From: Candidatus Anammoxibacter sp.
GTDB lineage: Bacteria > Planctomycetota > Brocadiia > Brocadiales > Anammoxibacteraceae
Direction: 5' to 3'
NCBI GenBank assembly: GCA_021777105.1
Contig: JAIQZQ010000051.1
Location: forward strand, 1-64,000
Length of the DNA stretch: 64,000 nt
The notes beneath the pieces are model-generated. The model was given only the letters and a program-made list of their open reading frames with translations, did no database searches and had not been told where the DNA came from. The position numbers and the translations under genes are program-made. Positions 8,044-16,953 of this stretch are shown here, one piece after another; position 1 is the stretch's first letter; every line of letters starts with the position of its first letter.

Positions 8044-9372
8044 ATGAAAACGCAAGAGAACTCTTTTCCAATACGTGTATTTTTAGTTATAATCATCTGC
8101 GTCTGTGTCTGGCTTGCAGCCAGCAGTGTTATTGGTTTTATGATGTTGTCGCGCATGCGTGATAAACATTTGGAAAACCTGGGACATGAAATTTTACAGG
8201 CTAATATGTTGTATGGAAAAAATCGCGTTAAGTTTGATCTGAAAAATATAGAAAAAGAAGGGCTAAATTACTATCCGTTAGTTAATCTATCAATTTTCCA
8301 GGAGGCGCTTGAAGAAACTTATAATGAGTACAAGGAAAAAGTAATCTTTTTACTGATTTCAGATGATTCGGGCGAAGCTCTGGCAAGCGCGGGCAAGGAT
8401 ATTCCAAAATCCAACAGCCTTAAACCCGGGATTACGAACATAGGGGGCGCTACTTTTTATTTATTTGAGAGCAAGATTCGCCCGCCGCCATTTGTTGCTA
8501 AGGGAATTATGAGGAACCCATTTGATGAAGCATTGTATTTTCGCGCGGGCATTAACCCTTCCTATGCTGATTTAATAATGAACCATGCGTATCTCCATGT
8601 TTTGACGCAAGGTATAGCGATTATTATTCTCTTAGTTTTGTCGTTCTATCTCAGGCGGGTACTGCGTCGATTTCTTAAGCTGAAAGTCCGTGAAGAGTCG
8701 GAACGGAGCCTGACAACACTTGGAAGAATGGCGGCGACTCTCGCCCATGAGATCCGAAATCCTCTGGGAGCAATGAAAGGTTTAACCCAGGTGGTTCAGG
8801 AAGAGATACCGGAAGATCATCATACTCAAAAGTTAATGCAAACTGTTGTAAATGAATCTATACGATTAGAGCTGTTGGTAAACAATTTACTTGAATTCTC
8901 CAAACCTAAAAAATTTGAAATCAATACATTTGATCTTAATGAGTTAATTGTTGATGTCAGGTCTATGTTGTTTGAAAAGTTAAATAAGACAGGGGTTGGC
9001 ATTGAGATTGTCACAGGAAACGGCGCGTTTATGATCAATTCAAATCAAGATGGATTGCGTCAAGTCTTGCTCAATGTAATGATTAATGCGATTGAGTCAT
9101 CTTCGCTGGATAAAATAGTTGAAGTCGCCGCAAAACTTGATAAAAAAACAAAAGAGGCCATAATCGAAGTAAAAGACAACGGTTCTGGATTAAGCAACCA
9201 AAATGTAAATGACCTGTTTGAACCTTTTGTCACTAATAAGATTAAAGGCACTGGGTTGGGATTGCCGATATCCAGGCAAATCATAGATCAATTGAAAGGT
9301 AAGATCGCCCTCTCCAATAGGCCTGAGGGCGGCGTTCAATGTTTTATAAGGATACCTACTAATTCAATTTAA
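8044..9372 (+). CDS. Membrane sensor histidine kinase (NtrB/AtoS type)
   Basis: Sensor kinase of the two-component system with the downstream sigma-54 activator. A transmembrane segment near the N-terminus (about residues 15-35), a roughly 150-residue extracytoplasmic sensor without a recognised domain, and a second segment (about 190-210) precede the kinase core. The H-box LAHEIRNPLGAMKG, N-box NVMINAIESS, G1 DNGSGL, F-box FEPFV and G2 GTGLGLPIS are all intact. ATG 8044 is chosen; TTG 8029 in the same frame would add five residues. Neither has a good ribosome site. The stop is 64 bases before the regulator gene. The signal sensed is unknown. Confidence 0.93.
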   Translation: MKTQENSFPIRVFLVIIICVCVWLAASSVIGFMMLSRMRDKHLENLGHEILQANMLYGKNRVKFDLKNIEKEGLNYYPLVNLSIFQEALEETYNEYKEKVIFLLISDDSGEALASAGKDIPKSNSLKPGITNIGGATFYLFESKIRPPPFVAKGIMRNPFDEALYFRAGINPSYADLIMNHAYLHVLTQGIAIIILLVLSFYLRRVLRRFLKLKVREESERSLTTLGRMAATLAHEIRNPLGAMKGLTQVVQEEIPEDHHTQKLMQTVVNESIRLELLVNNLLEFSKPKKFEINTFDLNELIVDVRSMLFEKLNKTGVGIEIVTGNGAFMINSNQDGLRQVLLNVMINAIESSSLDKIVEVAAKLDKKTKEAIIEVKDNGSGLSNQNVNDLFEPFVTNKIKGTGLGLPISRQIIDQLKGKIALSNRPEGGVQCFIRIPTNSI

Positions 9373-9436
9373 GCATTTTTATTTTAAAAAAATAAATTCA
9401 ATTCAATAAGTTTTCAATCAGAGGTTTGACGCTAAT

Positions 9437-10777
9437 ATGAAAAATTCGATTTTAATTGTTGATGACGAGGCGGCGCAAAGGCAGTTATTAAGCGCTGTGG
9501 TTGAAAAAAATTACATAATACAAACCGCAAATGATGGATATGAGGCTAAAAAGATATTGGAGCAGCATAGTTTTGATCTCATAATTACAGACGAACGTAT
9601 GCCTAATATGGACGGTATTCAGTTAATCAAGTGGGTTAGAGCTAACATTCCGGAAATGCCCGTCATAGTCCTTACTGCTTATGGCTCAATTCAGACGGCA
9701 GTTGAAGCAATCAAATTAGGAGCGCAGGATTATCTTACCAAACCGCTCAAAAATCCGGATGAACTTCGTTTAATGGTGGCTAAAGTCCTTCGCAACCGAT
9801 TGTTAAGAGATCGGCAAATAGTTAACCAGGCAGAGAACGATTCACGCTTTCCTTCCGACATCATTGCTGAAAGCGACGCAATGAAACAAGTCATGATATT
9901 GGCTAACCAAGTTGCCACACTGCAAACCACAGTGCTTTTAACAGGAGAATCAGGTGTAGGCAAAGAGGTCGTTGCCCGTTATGTTCATCGCTCAAGTCCA
10001 CGCAAGGATAATCAATTTGTGGCTGTAAATTGCGCGGCATTAACAGAGACGTTGTTGAAATCGGAACTCTTTGGACATGAAAAAGGCGCGTTTACCGGAG
10101 CTACTAACGCTAAACGCGGCCGTTTTGAATTAGCGCATGGAGGCGCCATTTTTTTAGACGAAATCGGCGAGATGAGTATTGAATTACAGACTACATTGCT
10201 TCGAGTTCTTCAGGAGCAGGAATTTGAGAGAGTCGGAGGGACAAGAACTATCACTGTTGATGTGCGTGTAATCGCCGCGACAAATAAAAATTTAATAGAC
10301 GCAATCGAAGCGAAAGAATTCAGGGCGGATCTTTTTTACCGTCTCAATGTTTTTCCGATTCATATACCGCCTCTTAGATCGCGACGCGATGACATTGGCC
10401 CTCTTGCAGACTATTTTGTAAATGAAATTTCCTCTAAAATAGGGCAAACTAAAAAATCGCTAAGTTCTGCGTCGATGGATATTCTGCATCATTATGATTG
10501 GCCCGGTAATATACGCGAACTTCAGAACGCAATAGAACGAGCGCTCATTGTTTCACAATCCAACGAAATCCAACCTAAGGATTTACCTTTACAGTTATCC
10601 AATAATTCATCAGAGGAATCAAAGCCTGAAACACTAGCTGAAATCGAGAAGACTACGATTCTTGAAACTCTGCTCAAAAATCAAGGCGACCGCCGTAAAA
10701 CATGCAACCAGTTAGGCGTCAGCCTTCGAACACTTCAGTCCAGACTCAAAGAGTATGGGATCGCAGGAAAATCATGA
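9437..10777 (+). CDS. NtrC-family response regulator (sigma-54 activator)
   Basis: A 446-residue enhancer-binding protein with three domains. The receiver (1-120) has the acidic pair DDE, phospho-acceptor Asp52 in TDERMPNMDG and Lys in LTKPL. The AAA+ domain (about 145-380) has Walker A GESGVGKE, the sigma-54-contact loop GAFTGA, Walker B GGAIFLDEIGE and an R-finger region. The C-terminus holds a Fis-type helix-turn-helix (NQGDRRKTCNQLGVSLRTLQ). Phosphorylated by its partner kinase, it should drive open-complex formation at sigma-54 promoters. The three promoters with ATGCAA-type palindromes in this window are its likely targets, including its own operon. Confidence 0.96.
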   Translation: MKNSILIVDDEAAQRQLLSAVVEKNYIIQTANDGYEAKKILEQHSFDLIITDERMPNMDGIQLIKWVRANIPEMPVIVLTAYGSIQTAVEAIKLGAQDYLTKPLKNPDELRLMVAKVLRNRLLRDRQIVNQAENDSRFPSDIIAESDAMKQVMILANQVATLQTTVLLTGESGVGKEVVARYVHRSSPRKDNQFVAVNCAALTETLLKSELFGHEKGAFTGATNAKRGRFELAHGGAIFLDEIGEMSIELQTTLLRVLQEQEFERVGGTRTITVDVRVIAATNKNLIDAIEAKEFRADLFYRLNVFPIHIPPLRSRRDDIGPLADYFVNEISSKIGQTKKSLSSASMDILHHYDWPGNIRELQNAIERALIVSQSNEIQPKDLPLQLSNNSSEESKPETLAEIEKTTILETLLKNQGDRRKTCNQLGVSLRTLQSRLKEYGIAGKS

Positions 10778-11453
10778 ATTGTAGCCGAGTTGCGGTAAGT
10801 TCCTGAAAGAGACTATAACCGTTAATCCAATCTCACGGTTCAGCTCTGTTGCGCCGTAAATGATGCATGCCAGTCCGTCAATCATCAATGTTTTTGTAAC
10901 TGTTCAGCATGATTACAATATAAAACATAATAAAATATTAGAAAATACGTTGAGCAGATAATAGGAAATAGCAGGCTCCAAGGCGCAATTATCTTAAGAT
11001 TCTACAAAGGTCTCTTATAATTTAAGAGATTCCATAAAACCTTACGCATAATACATTCCGCGCCAATCTATAACATCATCGTCGAATACAAGCATCTTCT
11101 TAAATAATAAATCTTTAGTCTAACTAGCTTAAACCCAAATACCTTCTCCCCTAACCCGGATTAACCGGATAAGTAAAAAGTAAAAAGGCAAAAGTAAAAA
11201 GGTCGGAATTATCTTTTTAAAAATATCCTGTCAAAAATTGTCACAATATAACTTATAAGATACTAATCTCTCCCACTAAAGGGAGGGGAATTTGGCTTTT
11301 TGAGCTTGTTTTAGCTAAAACCGGCAACTTAAAAAGCTTCACCCTCTGGTGAATATTAAATTTAAATATTTACCTTTAATTTCATCTCCATTGATAGGAA
11401 GGGTTAGGGGAGGGCGCTGGAAGTTGCTAAATATTAAGGTTGCGGTTTTCATT
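10778..11453. other. Intergenic region, no intact gene
   Basis: About 680 bases before the next regulated promoter. A 38-codon open frame on the minus strand near 10785-10900 (MIDGLACIIYGATELNREIG...) looks like a gene fragment of unknown origin. Around 11150-11200 and 11290-11420 are low-complexity runs (CCCGGATTAACCGG, GTAAAAAGTAAAAAGG) related to repeats elsewhere. Nothing else is supportable. Confidence 0.35.
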
Positions 11454-11619
11454 TTGCGCAAGCCTTGCATTGGTTTCGCGCGTTAATATGCAAGCTTTGC
11501 ATTGGAGTTAATAGCCGCGCTTGCTTCTTTGGAACAAAAGACATTTCTTTAACTAATTAGTTCCAAACAGGATAGATACCGTTTCATTGTCAAATTATGT
11601 TTTTGGCATCTATTTTGCT
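11454..11619 (+). promoter_or_regulatory. Sigma-54 promoter with two activator sites, before the MBL-fold gene
   Basis: TTGGCATCTATTTTGCT (11603-11619) is an excellent -24/-12 element. Two palindromes lie upstream: GCAAGCCTTGC (11458-11468) and ATGCAAGCTTTGCAT (11488-11502), centred 154 and 122 bases before the -12 GC. Almost the whole block aligns with 24634-24794 (for example GCATTGGTTTCGCG is shared). The gene starts about 125 bases downstream. Confidence 0.8.
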
Positions 11620-11743
11620 AAAACTAAATTACAGTAACTATTTAGTGATATTTACTATTTACCGTTAAGGCAAAACAAGTATTTTATTTTATTTTATTTT
11701 AATTTACATTATTTTTACAAAATATTTAAGAAAGGAATGAGAT

Positions 11744-13369
11744 ATGAGATACAATGCGCGAATTTTAATTACCCTGATTTGTTTCCTCACATTGAGCTAC
11801 GCGATTCCCTCGCCCAGCGAGGCCCAGCTGAATAGCCCACAATCGGCTCAAGACATTTTGAACAAGGCGGTCAGATTTATCGGCGGCGAAAAAGCTTTGA
11901 TGAATCTGAGCGCGTTTAGGATTGAGGCTCAGGGCCAACGTTGGGCGCTTGATGAAGGGTTTGACATTGGCGGAGGGGCCGGCGAGCAAAGCTCCTTTAC
12001 CGCCGAGCAGTTTTACGACGTTGATGGAAACCAGTTGCGTCTTGATTATCTCATAGATGGATTTGGCGGCCGGCGTGGTGTGCGTGAGATCATTTCAGCT
12101 GACATGGGCTATATCCGCGGCAGGGATACAGCCATTGGGCAGTCGACGGATGACCCTGCTATGCTCTCGGATCGTTTGGAGTCCATTCGCAAACATCAAC
12201 GCTTGCTTAACCCGTTTCTACTCCTGCGCGGCGCTATTTCTGATCCTGGTTTGGTAACGATGGTAGATGATGCGCAACTGGAAAACGGCCGGCACAATGT
12301 GTTACAGCTGGAAGTGTCCGAGGGATTCCTCATGTTATTTGTCAAATCAACGACCGGCGCCGTCACTAAAGTGACTACGATAGAGAACGATGGGTTGAGG
12401 CGCGACATCCTTCTGGAGGTTTATTATAAACGCTGGCGTTGGGCCGACTTCGGCGTTGCTAACGACGAGCAGGGATTGAGAGATAGGACTCCACGCGGGC
12501 AACGGCTGCGTTTCCCAACCATTCTGGAGGTGATATACGGCAACGAGATGGTCCATTCCGAAACGCGCGGCGTTGTGGATATCAATCCTGACATTGATAT
12601 GAGCATATTTGATATTCCAGAATCGGTTAACCATGTTTTTGACGCTGATCTTGCGGCTCGCGGTAAAACAAGCCACCAGCAAATTCAGTCATTTGCGGCC
12701 TGGGGTTTTCCGATTGATGGTTTCCAGACTTTAGTTGAGGCAGCTGAACTCGCCCCGGGAGTCTTTTTCTTGACAGGCGGCGCTTATAACTCGCTGGCGG
12801 TTGCGCAAGACGACGGGGTAGTCATTGTTGGCGCGCCATTATATGAGGAGCGCAGTCATGCAGTGATGGATTGGGTGGAAAGCAATATTCCTGAAAAGCC
12901 TATTACTCACACAATCATGTCACACCATCATACTGATCATTCGGGCGGGGCGAGGTCTTATGTGGCGGCAGGCGTCGCCATCGTAATGCACGAAACAGCA
13001 GTTCCTTTTTTTGAGGGCATCTTTACCGCTCCGTCGACCATTGTAGCGGATGCCCTGGCGGTAAACCCGGTAACCGCAAACATTATTCCTGTCCCAATGG
13101 ATGGCTCCTTAATCCTGGAAAGCGGCTCTAATCCAGTGAACGTGTATCCTCTCAACAATGACCACGCGGAGGACATGGTCGTTATTGAGGCCGGAGGCGT
13201 ATTATTTGTGGCGGATATTTATACTCCTATCCCCAACGCGCCACTTCCACCGGAAGCTGAAATTATTCATGATCTAATTACAGAGTTAGGGCTACAGGTG
13301 GATACGATAGCAGGCGCTCATGGACAGACAATACCGTTTGAGGTGTTTGATGAGAAATTTCCACAATAG
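11744..13369 (+). CDS. Exported metallo-beta-lactamase-fold hydrolase
   Basis: A 541-residue protein with a signal peptide (LITLICFLTLSYAIPSPSEA) and a C-terminal MBL-fold domain. The zinc ligands are present: HHHTDH in IMSHHHTDHSGG, then His in VIVMHET, His in NNDHAEDM, Asp in FVADIYTP and His in AGAHGQT. The first 300 residues look like the N-terminal beta-rich region found in some periplasmic MBL proteins; no catalytic motif is visible there. A ribosome site (AGGAATGAG) precedes the ATG. It is transcribed alone from the sigma-54 promoter above. Substrate unknown; hydrolysis of an ester, phosphodiester or lactone is possible. Confidence 0.88.
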   Translation: MRYNARILITLICFLTLSYAIPSPSEAQLNSPQSAQDILNKAVRFIGGEKALMNLSAFRIEAQGQRWALDEGFDIGGGAGEQSSFTAEQFYDVDGNQLRLDYLIDGFGGRRGVREIISADMGYIRGRDTAIGQSTDDPAMLSDRLESIRKHQRLLNPFLLLRGAISDPGLVTMVDDAQLENGRHNVLQLEVSEGFLMLFVKSTTGAVTKVTTIENDGLRRDILLEVYYKRWRWADFGVANDEQGLRDRTPRGQRLRFPTILEVIYGNEMVHSETRGVVDINPDIDMSIFDIPESVNHVFDADLAARGKTSHQQIQSFAAWGFPIDGFQTLVEAAELAPGVFFLTGGAYNSLAVAQDDGVVIVGAPLYEERSHAVMDWVESNIPEKPITHTIMSHHHTDHSGGARSYVAAGVAIVMHETAVPFFEGIFTAPSTIVADALAVNPVTANIIPVPMDGSLILESGSNPVNVYPLNNDHAEDMVVIEAGGVLFVADIYTPIPNAPLPPEAEIIHDLITELGLQVDTIAGAHGQTIPFEVFDEKFPQ

Positions 13370-13502
13370 GGCATTTAAACGTAGTGTAGTGTAATGTAAT
13401 TGGCGGCGAATCAAACACAGTATCATCTGTATCTATTCTGCAAGTTTGGGGCAATTGGCGCTAAACGATTTTTAAACACGCAATTATTACCGCCGTAAAC
13501 CA

Positions 13503-13544
13503 GGAATTTTGGAGACTTTAAAACGCTAAAGCCTCCAAAATTCC
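13503..13544. terminator. Long hairpin after the MBL-fold gene
   Basis: Outer arms GGAATTTTGGAG (13503-13514) and CTCCAAAATTCC (13533-13544) pair perfectly; after one A-C mismatch CTTTA/TAAAG extends the stem, leaving a six-base loop. No T-run follows on either strand, so it may be a processing or regulatory structure rather than a simple terminator. Confidence 0.45.
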
Positions 13545-13624
13545 AATCAAGGCTCCGTTACTCTAATTGCCCTATTAAAAAGCGGATAATAGCGGTGAAT
13601 AGCAGTTTATTCTATTTTTGATAT

Positions 13625-13666
13625 GGCTCTATAGGTGTTTTTACCCACAAGAACACCTACAGAGCC
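13625..13666. terminator. Second hairpin before the cytochrome genes
   Basis: Arms GGCTCTATAGGTGTT (13625-13639) and AACACCTACAGAGCC (13652-13666) pair with a single A-C mismatch and a 12-base loop. Not followed by a clear T-run. It separates the MBL gene from the cytochrome operon. Confidence 0.45.
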
Positions 13667-13873
13667 CTGTTTATTAGTTAGCTAATACCTTAGATCCGTT
13701 TAGCGAAACCTTAAACTAAAATCTGCAATTTGTCATAGGAGTGAAAACTTAAACCTCAGTGTGAGATATGGAAGAAATAATTATGTTTCCCGTATTAAGC
13801 CCTGTAAAGGGCAAAAGAATTGTCTTTTCTCCCCTGTGATCAATTACAACGCTCATCTCCATATTGAAATGAA

Positions 13874-15322
13874 GTGGCGCATTTAGAAAAAAACGGCATA
13901 ACAGTGAAAAGTAAACATGGCCTGATCTTAATAATTATCATATCTATCTTTGCTCCCATAAGAGATGTATTTACGCAAACTACTGATATAACAACAGAAT
14001 CTTCTTCGTCCGAAAACAGTTCCAACAGCATATTTAATCAGTTATATGGAGCTTTGACATTCCGATATCAAGGAAGACACGCCGAAGGGGAGGGAAAGTC
14101 TGATCAGGATTTAAATGAATCTCTTCGCCTGAATTACGGTAGTCCTTATAATGACAAAATATCAGGATATATCCATGGAGCATTACGCCAGGACATTGAT
14201 GATCCCAGCTCCTTGTTTAGGTCTATAGATGATACTTATGATAACAGTTTAAGGGGGTATCTATATGAGTTTTATGCCAATGTCAACGATATCAGCATTA
14301 TTGAATCCGCTAAAATAGGCCGGCAGTATTCATCTGATGTTGAAAATTTACATTTTGACGGCCTACATCTAAGCTTTAAACCTTTTGATAATATTCGTTT
14401 CGCTACTTTTGGAGGTGTTCCTGCGCATTTTCACGAATCAAGTTCAGACGGGGACTGGATAAGCGGGATATCATTTAAAATTAAACCGTTAAAAAACTCT
14501 ACTGTCGGATTCGATTATATCTTTGCAAGCGACAAGAATGATGATATCGGCAATCACCATGACAACCTTTTCATAATCAGCGCCAGGCATAATGTAAAAC
14601 AGTGGTGGGGCATATACGGCAGATACTCAAAATTAGGCTCCATAAGCCGCGACTTTCAAATCAGCTCTTCATGGAACTTTTCGGAGCTTGATCTTAATAT
14701 CCGGTTCTCATACTACAAACAAGCTCAGGCGCTTGGCGATTTTACAATTGAATTCAACGAGTTTGCGCCTTCAATGGGAGAATATGAACCGTATGATCAA
14801 TATACACTGGACATCTACAAAGGGATTGGAAATCATATGGGCCTCAACGTGGGAGCAAGTCTGAGGGAATTAAAAGATGAGTCGGATGAGAACACATTTA
14901 ACCATGATTATGAACGATATTATATCGCCTATTCACTCTTTGATTTTCCGTTAAAAGGATTAACTATGTCTCTAACCGGCGAGGATTTTGAAACTGCCGG
15001 CGATGATGTTCAATCTATTAGTTTTGATGTTACGCAAAATTTTAATAAAAAGTTTAAAATCAGCCTTGGCTCATATTATTCTCTGTATAAATACGACACA
15101 ACTTCCGGTGGCAACCTTGCCGCGTTCAATAGTTTTTCCGAGGACGCATTTTTTCCTGTTGAATCGCTGACGGAATCTGAACGGGACAATGTCAGGAGTT
15201 ATTATCTAAAAATAAAAAAGAAGATTTTTAATAGTTGGGAAATTTGGGGGAAATATGAGTATGAAAGTTTTGACTCGGATATCTTTCATACTTTTCAAAC
15301 CGCATTGAAAGTTAAATTTTAG
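13874..15322 (+). CDS. Outer-membrane beta-barrel protein of the cytochrome cluster
   Basis: A 482-residue barrel-like protein. A signal peptide is visible (KSKHGLILIIIISIFAPIRD), followed by a Ser/Thr-rich linker and many amphipathic strands ending in ALKVKF, with the terminal Phe of barrel proteins. Start choice is uncertain: GTG 13874 is used here, and GTG 13904 would give a shorter, more typical signal peptide. It has no CxxCH motif. Its position directly before two multihaem cytochromes suggests the porin part of a porin-cytochrome conduit, but I do not see recognisable MtrB sequence motifs, so this is inference from context. Confidence 0.75.
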   Translation: MAHLEKNGITVKSKHGLILIIIISIFAPIRDVFTQTTDITTESSSSENSSNSIFNQLYGALTFRYQGRHAEGEGKSDQDLNESLRLNYGSPYNDKISGYIHGALRQDIDDPSSLFRSIDDTYDNSLRGYLYEFYANVNDISIIESAKIGRQYSSDVENLHFDGLHLSFKPFDNIRFATFGGVPAHFHESSSDGDWISGISFKIKPLKNSTVGFDYIFASDKNDDIGNHHDNLFIISARHNVKQWWGIYGRYSKLGSISRDFQISSSWNFSELDLNIRFSYYKQAQALGDFTIEFNEFAPSMGEYEPYDQYTLDIYKGIGNHMGLNVGASLRELKDESDENTFNHDYERYYIAYSLFDFPLKGLTMSLTGEDFETAGDDVQSISFDVTQNFNKKFKISLGSYYSLYKYDTTSGGNLAAFNSFSEDAFFPVESLTESERDNVRSYYLKIKKKIFNSWEIWGKYEYESFDSDIFHTFQTALKVKF

Positions 15323-15413
15323 AAATCGTTTATGCGCGCTTATTTATTATTTTTATTAAGATTATTCAAGATTTGGTATATCCATTAAATTACCGATATC
15401 TAAACTAAAAATT

Positions 15414-16868
15414 ATGATAAAAAACAGATGCAATATAACAACATACATAACTTTGACGGCTTCTATTATTACTGTTCTATTGATAGCGGGATGCGCGTAC
15501 AAATTTGGCAAAGATCAGGAAGCTTCTCAGAAAAAAGCGCGAAACTATGTTCACAAGGTCCATAATAAAGGCGGAACCGGCAATTGCGAAACTTGTCATA
15601 CCACCGTATATGAGAGTTCATTGGCCGGCATGCCCAGTGAAAAGATATGTATTTTCTGCCATGAAAAGACGAGGCATGGGCAATCGGTAAAGGGGTTATA
15701 TAATAAAGACAAATGGTCGGCTAATTATAAAATCGCCATGGCAAAGTATGAAGAGATTAAAATATCTCACAAACAACATATGGTTGTCAAAGAAATGGCT
15801 TGCAAGGATTGCCATGGCAATATAGCGGACAGCGTTGAAGTTACAAAGGAACATGCCCCGTTAATGGAAACATGTTTTAAATGCCATGAAGAATGGATTG
15901 GCCCTATGCAATGCGGTAAATGCCATAAGGAGATACGTTCCGATACCCTTCCAAAGTCGCATTTAGTTAATGATTTTAAAAACAGGCATGGAAATATAGC
16001 AAGGGAAAAACATGTAGACTTTGCAAAACGTTTAACATCCGGTTCCAGTTGTTTCATATGCCACACTCAGGATACATGCGATAACTGCCACCATGCAATG
16101 CCGCCGGAGAATCATAACAATCAATGGAGGCTAATTGGTCACGGCATAACAGCCGGCATAGACAGAGACGGATGCGCTACATGCCATAAAACAGACTTTT
16201 GTGCCGGATGCCACGAGAACGTAAAGCCCAGGAGTCATTTTAAGGCCGGATGGGGAGAGCCGGACTCAAATCATTGTATTTCGTGTCACTTGCCAATCGG
16301 CGCAACTAGTTGTAAGGTTTGTCATAAAGCAACTCCAAGCCATTTAGAGAAAAAGCCGGTTAACCATGCGGGAGGCTGGGGTACTCCGGTAAATAACCAC
16401 TGCGCGGCCTGTCACTTAAATCCTTCAACATGTATGGTTTGTCACGAGGAGAATTCCACTCATAACATCGATAGTTATTTAGAATCCCATTTACATATAG
16501 CCGAATGGGGCCGCCCTATGAACAAACACTGCGCCGCTTGTCACACTAATCCGAATCCATGCAGGGTCTGCCATGAAGATACCCCCAGTCATGAAGAAGT
16601 GGAGCCGTCAACCCACACTGCTTTTTACGGCTCGCCCAGGCATAAACATTGTTCGCAATGTCATATGCCGATTTCCGGTTCGCCTCAATGTCATATCTGT
16701 CACAACGCGACAGTAGGGGGGCATATTAGCGAAGCTCCCGCGGTTCCCGACGATTTTCGCCATCGGCCCGGGGCTATTATTAACTGCCGAAAGTGTCACT
16801 TCCCGGGTGGCCCGCTATTAAAACACGCTAATAACGGCCAGGCATGCAGGATATGTCATAAGCGTTGA
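15414..16868 (+). CDS. Multihaem c-type cytochrome lipoprotein, 19 CxxCH sites
   Basis: A 484-residue cytochrome with a lipoprotein signal ending LLIAGC, so it is anchored to a membrane, probably the outer one. I count 19 CxxCH haem-binding motifs. The middle consists of repeated two-haem modules of about 45-50 residues, pattern WG.P...HCAACH....C.VCH.....H (around 275-430). Such arrays act as molecular wires. It lies about 90 bases after the barrel gene and 85 before the membrane cytochrome. Terminal oxidoreductase activity on a metal, nitrogen or sulphur substrate cannot be excluded, since no substrate-specific motif is visible. Confidence 0.95.
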   Translation: MIKNRCNITTYITLTASIITVLLIAGCAYKFGKDQEASQKKARNYVHKVHNKGGTGNCETCHTTVYESSLAGMPSEKICIFCHEKTRHGQSVKGLYNKDKWSANYKIAMAKYEEIKISHKQHMVVKEMACKDCHGNIADSVEVTKEHAPLMETCFKCHEEWIGPMQCGKCHKEIRSDTLPKSHLVNDFKNRHGNIAREKHVDFAKRLTSGSSCFICHTQDTCDNCHHAMPPENHNNQWRLIGHGITAGIDRDGCATCHKTDFCAGCHENVKPRSHFKAGWGEPDSNHCISCHLPIGATSCKVCHKATPSHLEKKPVNHAGGWGTPVNNHCAACHLNPSTCMVCHEENSTHNIDSYLESHLHIAEWGRPMNKHCAACHTNPNPCRVCHEDTPSHEEVEPSTHTAFYGSPRHKHCSQCHMPISGSPQCHICHNATVGGHISEAPAVPDDFRHRPGAIINCRKCHFPGGPLLKHANNGQACRICHKR

Positions 16869-16953
16869 TAATAAGACGCGAGCATCCATGCAATGCGCGT
16901 CCGGATAAATCAAGATTTCATATTTTTATATTCGCTTTGTATAACTATAAACT

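Larger units (their letters stand above)
13370..13873. other. Intergenic region with two strong hairpins
   Basis: Some 500 bases between the MBL-fold gene and the beta-barrel gene. It holds the two hairpins listed separately. No gene or promoter I can support. Confidence 0.5.

Noticed and set aside
13874-15322. Assigning the beta-barrel as MtrB
   Set aside because: No MtrB-specific N-terminal CxxC motif or recognisable similarity is visible; only location supports a conduit role.
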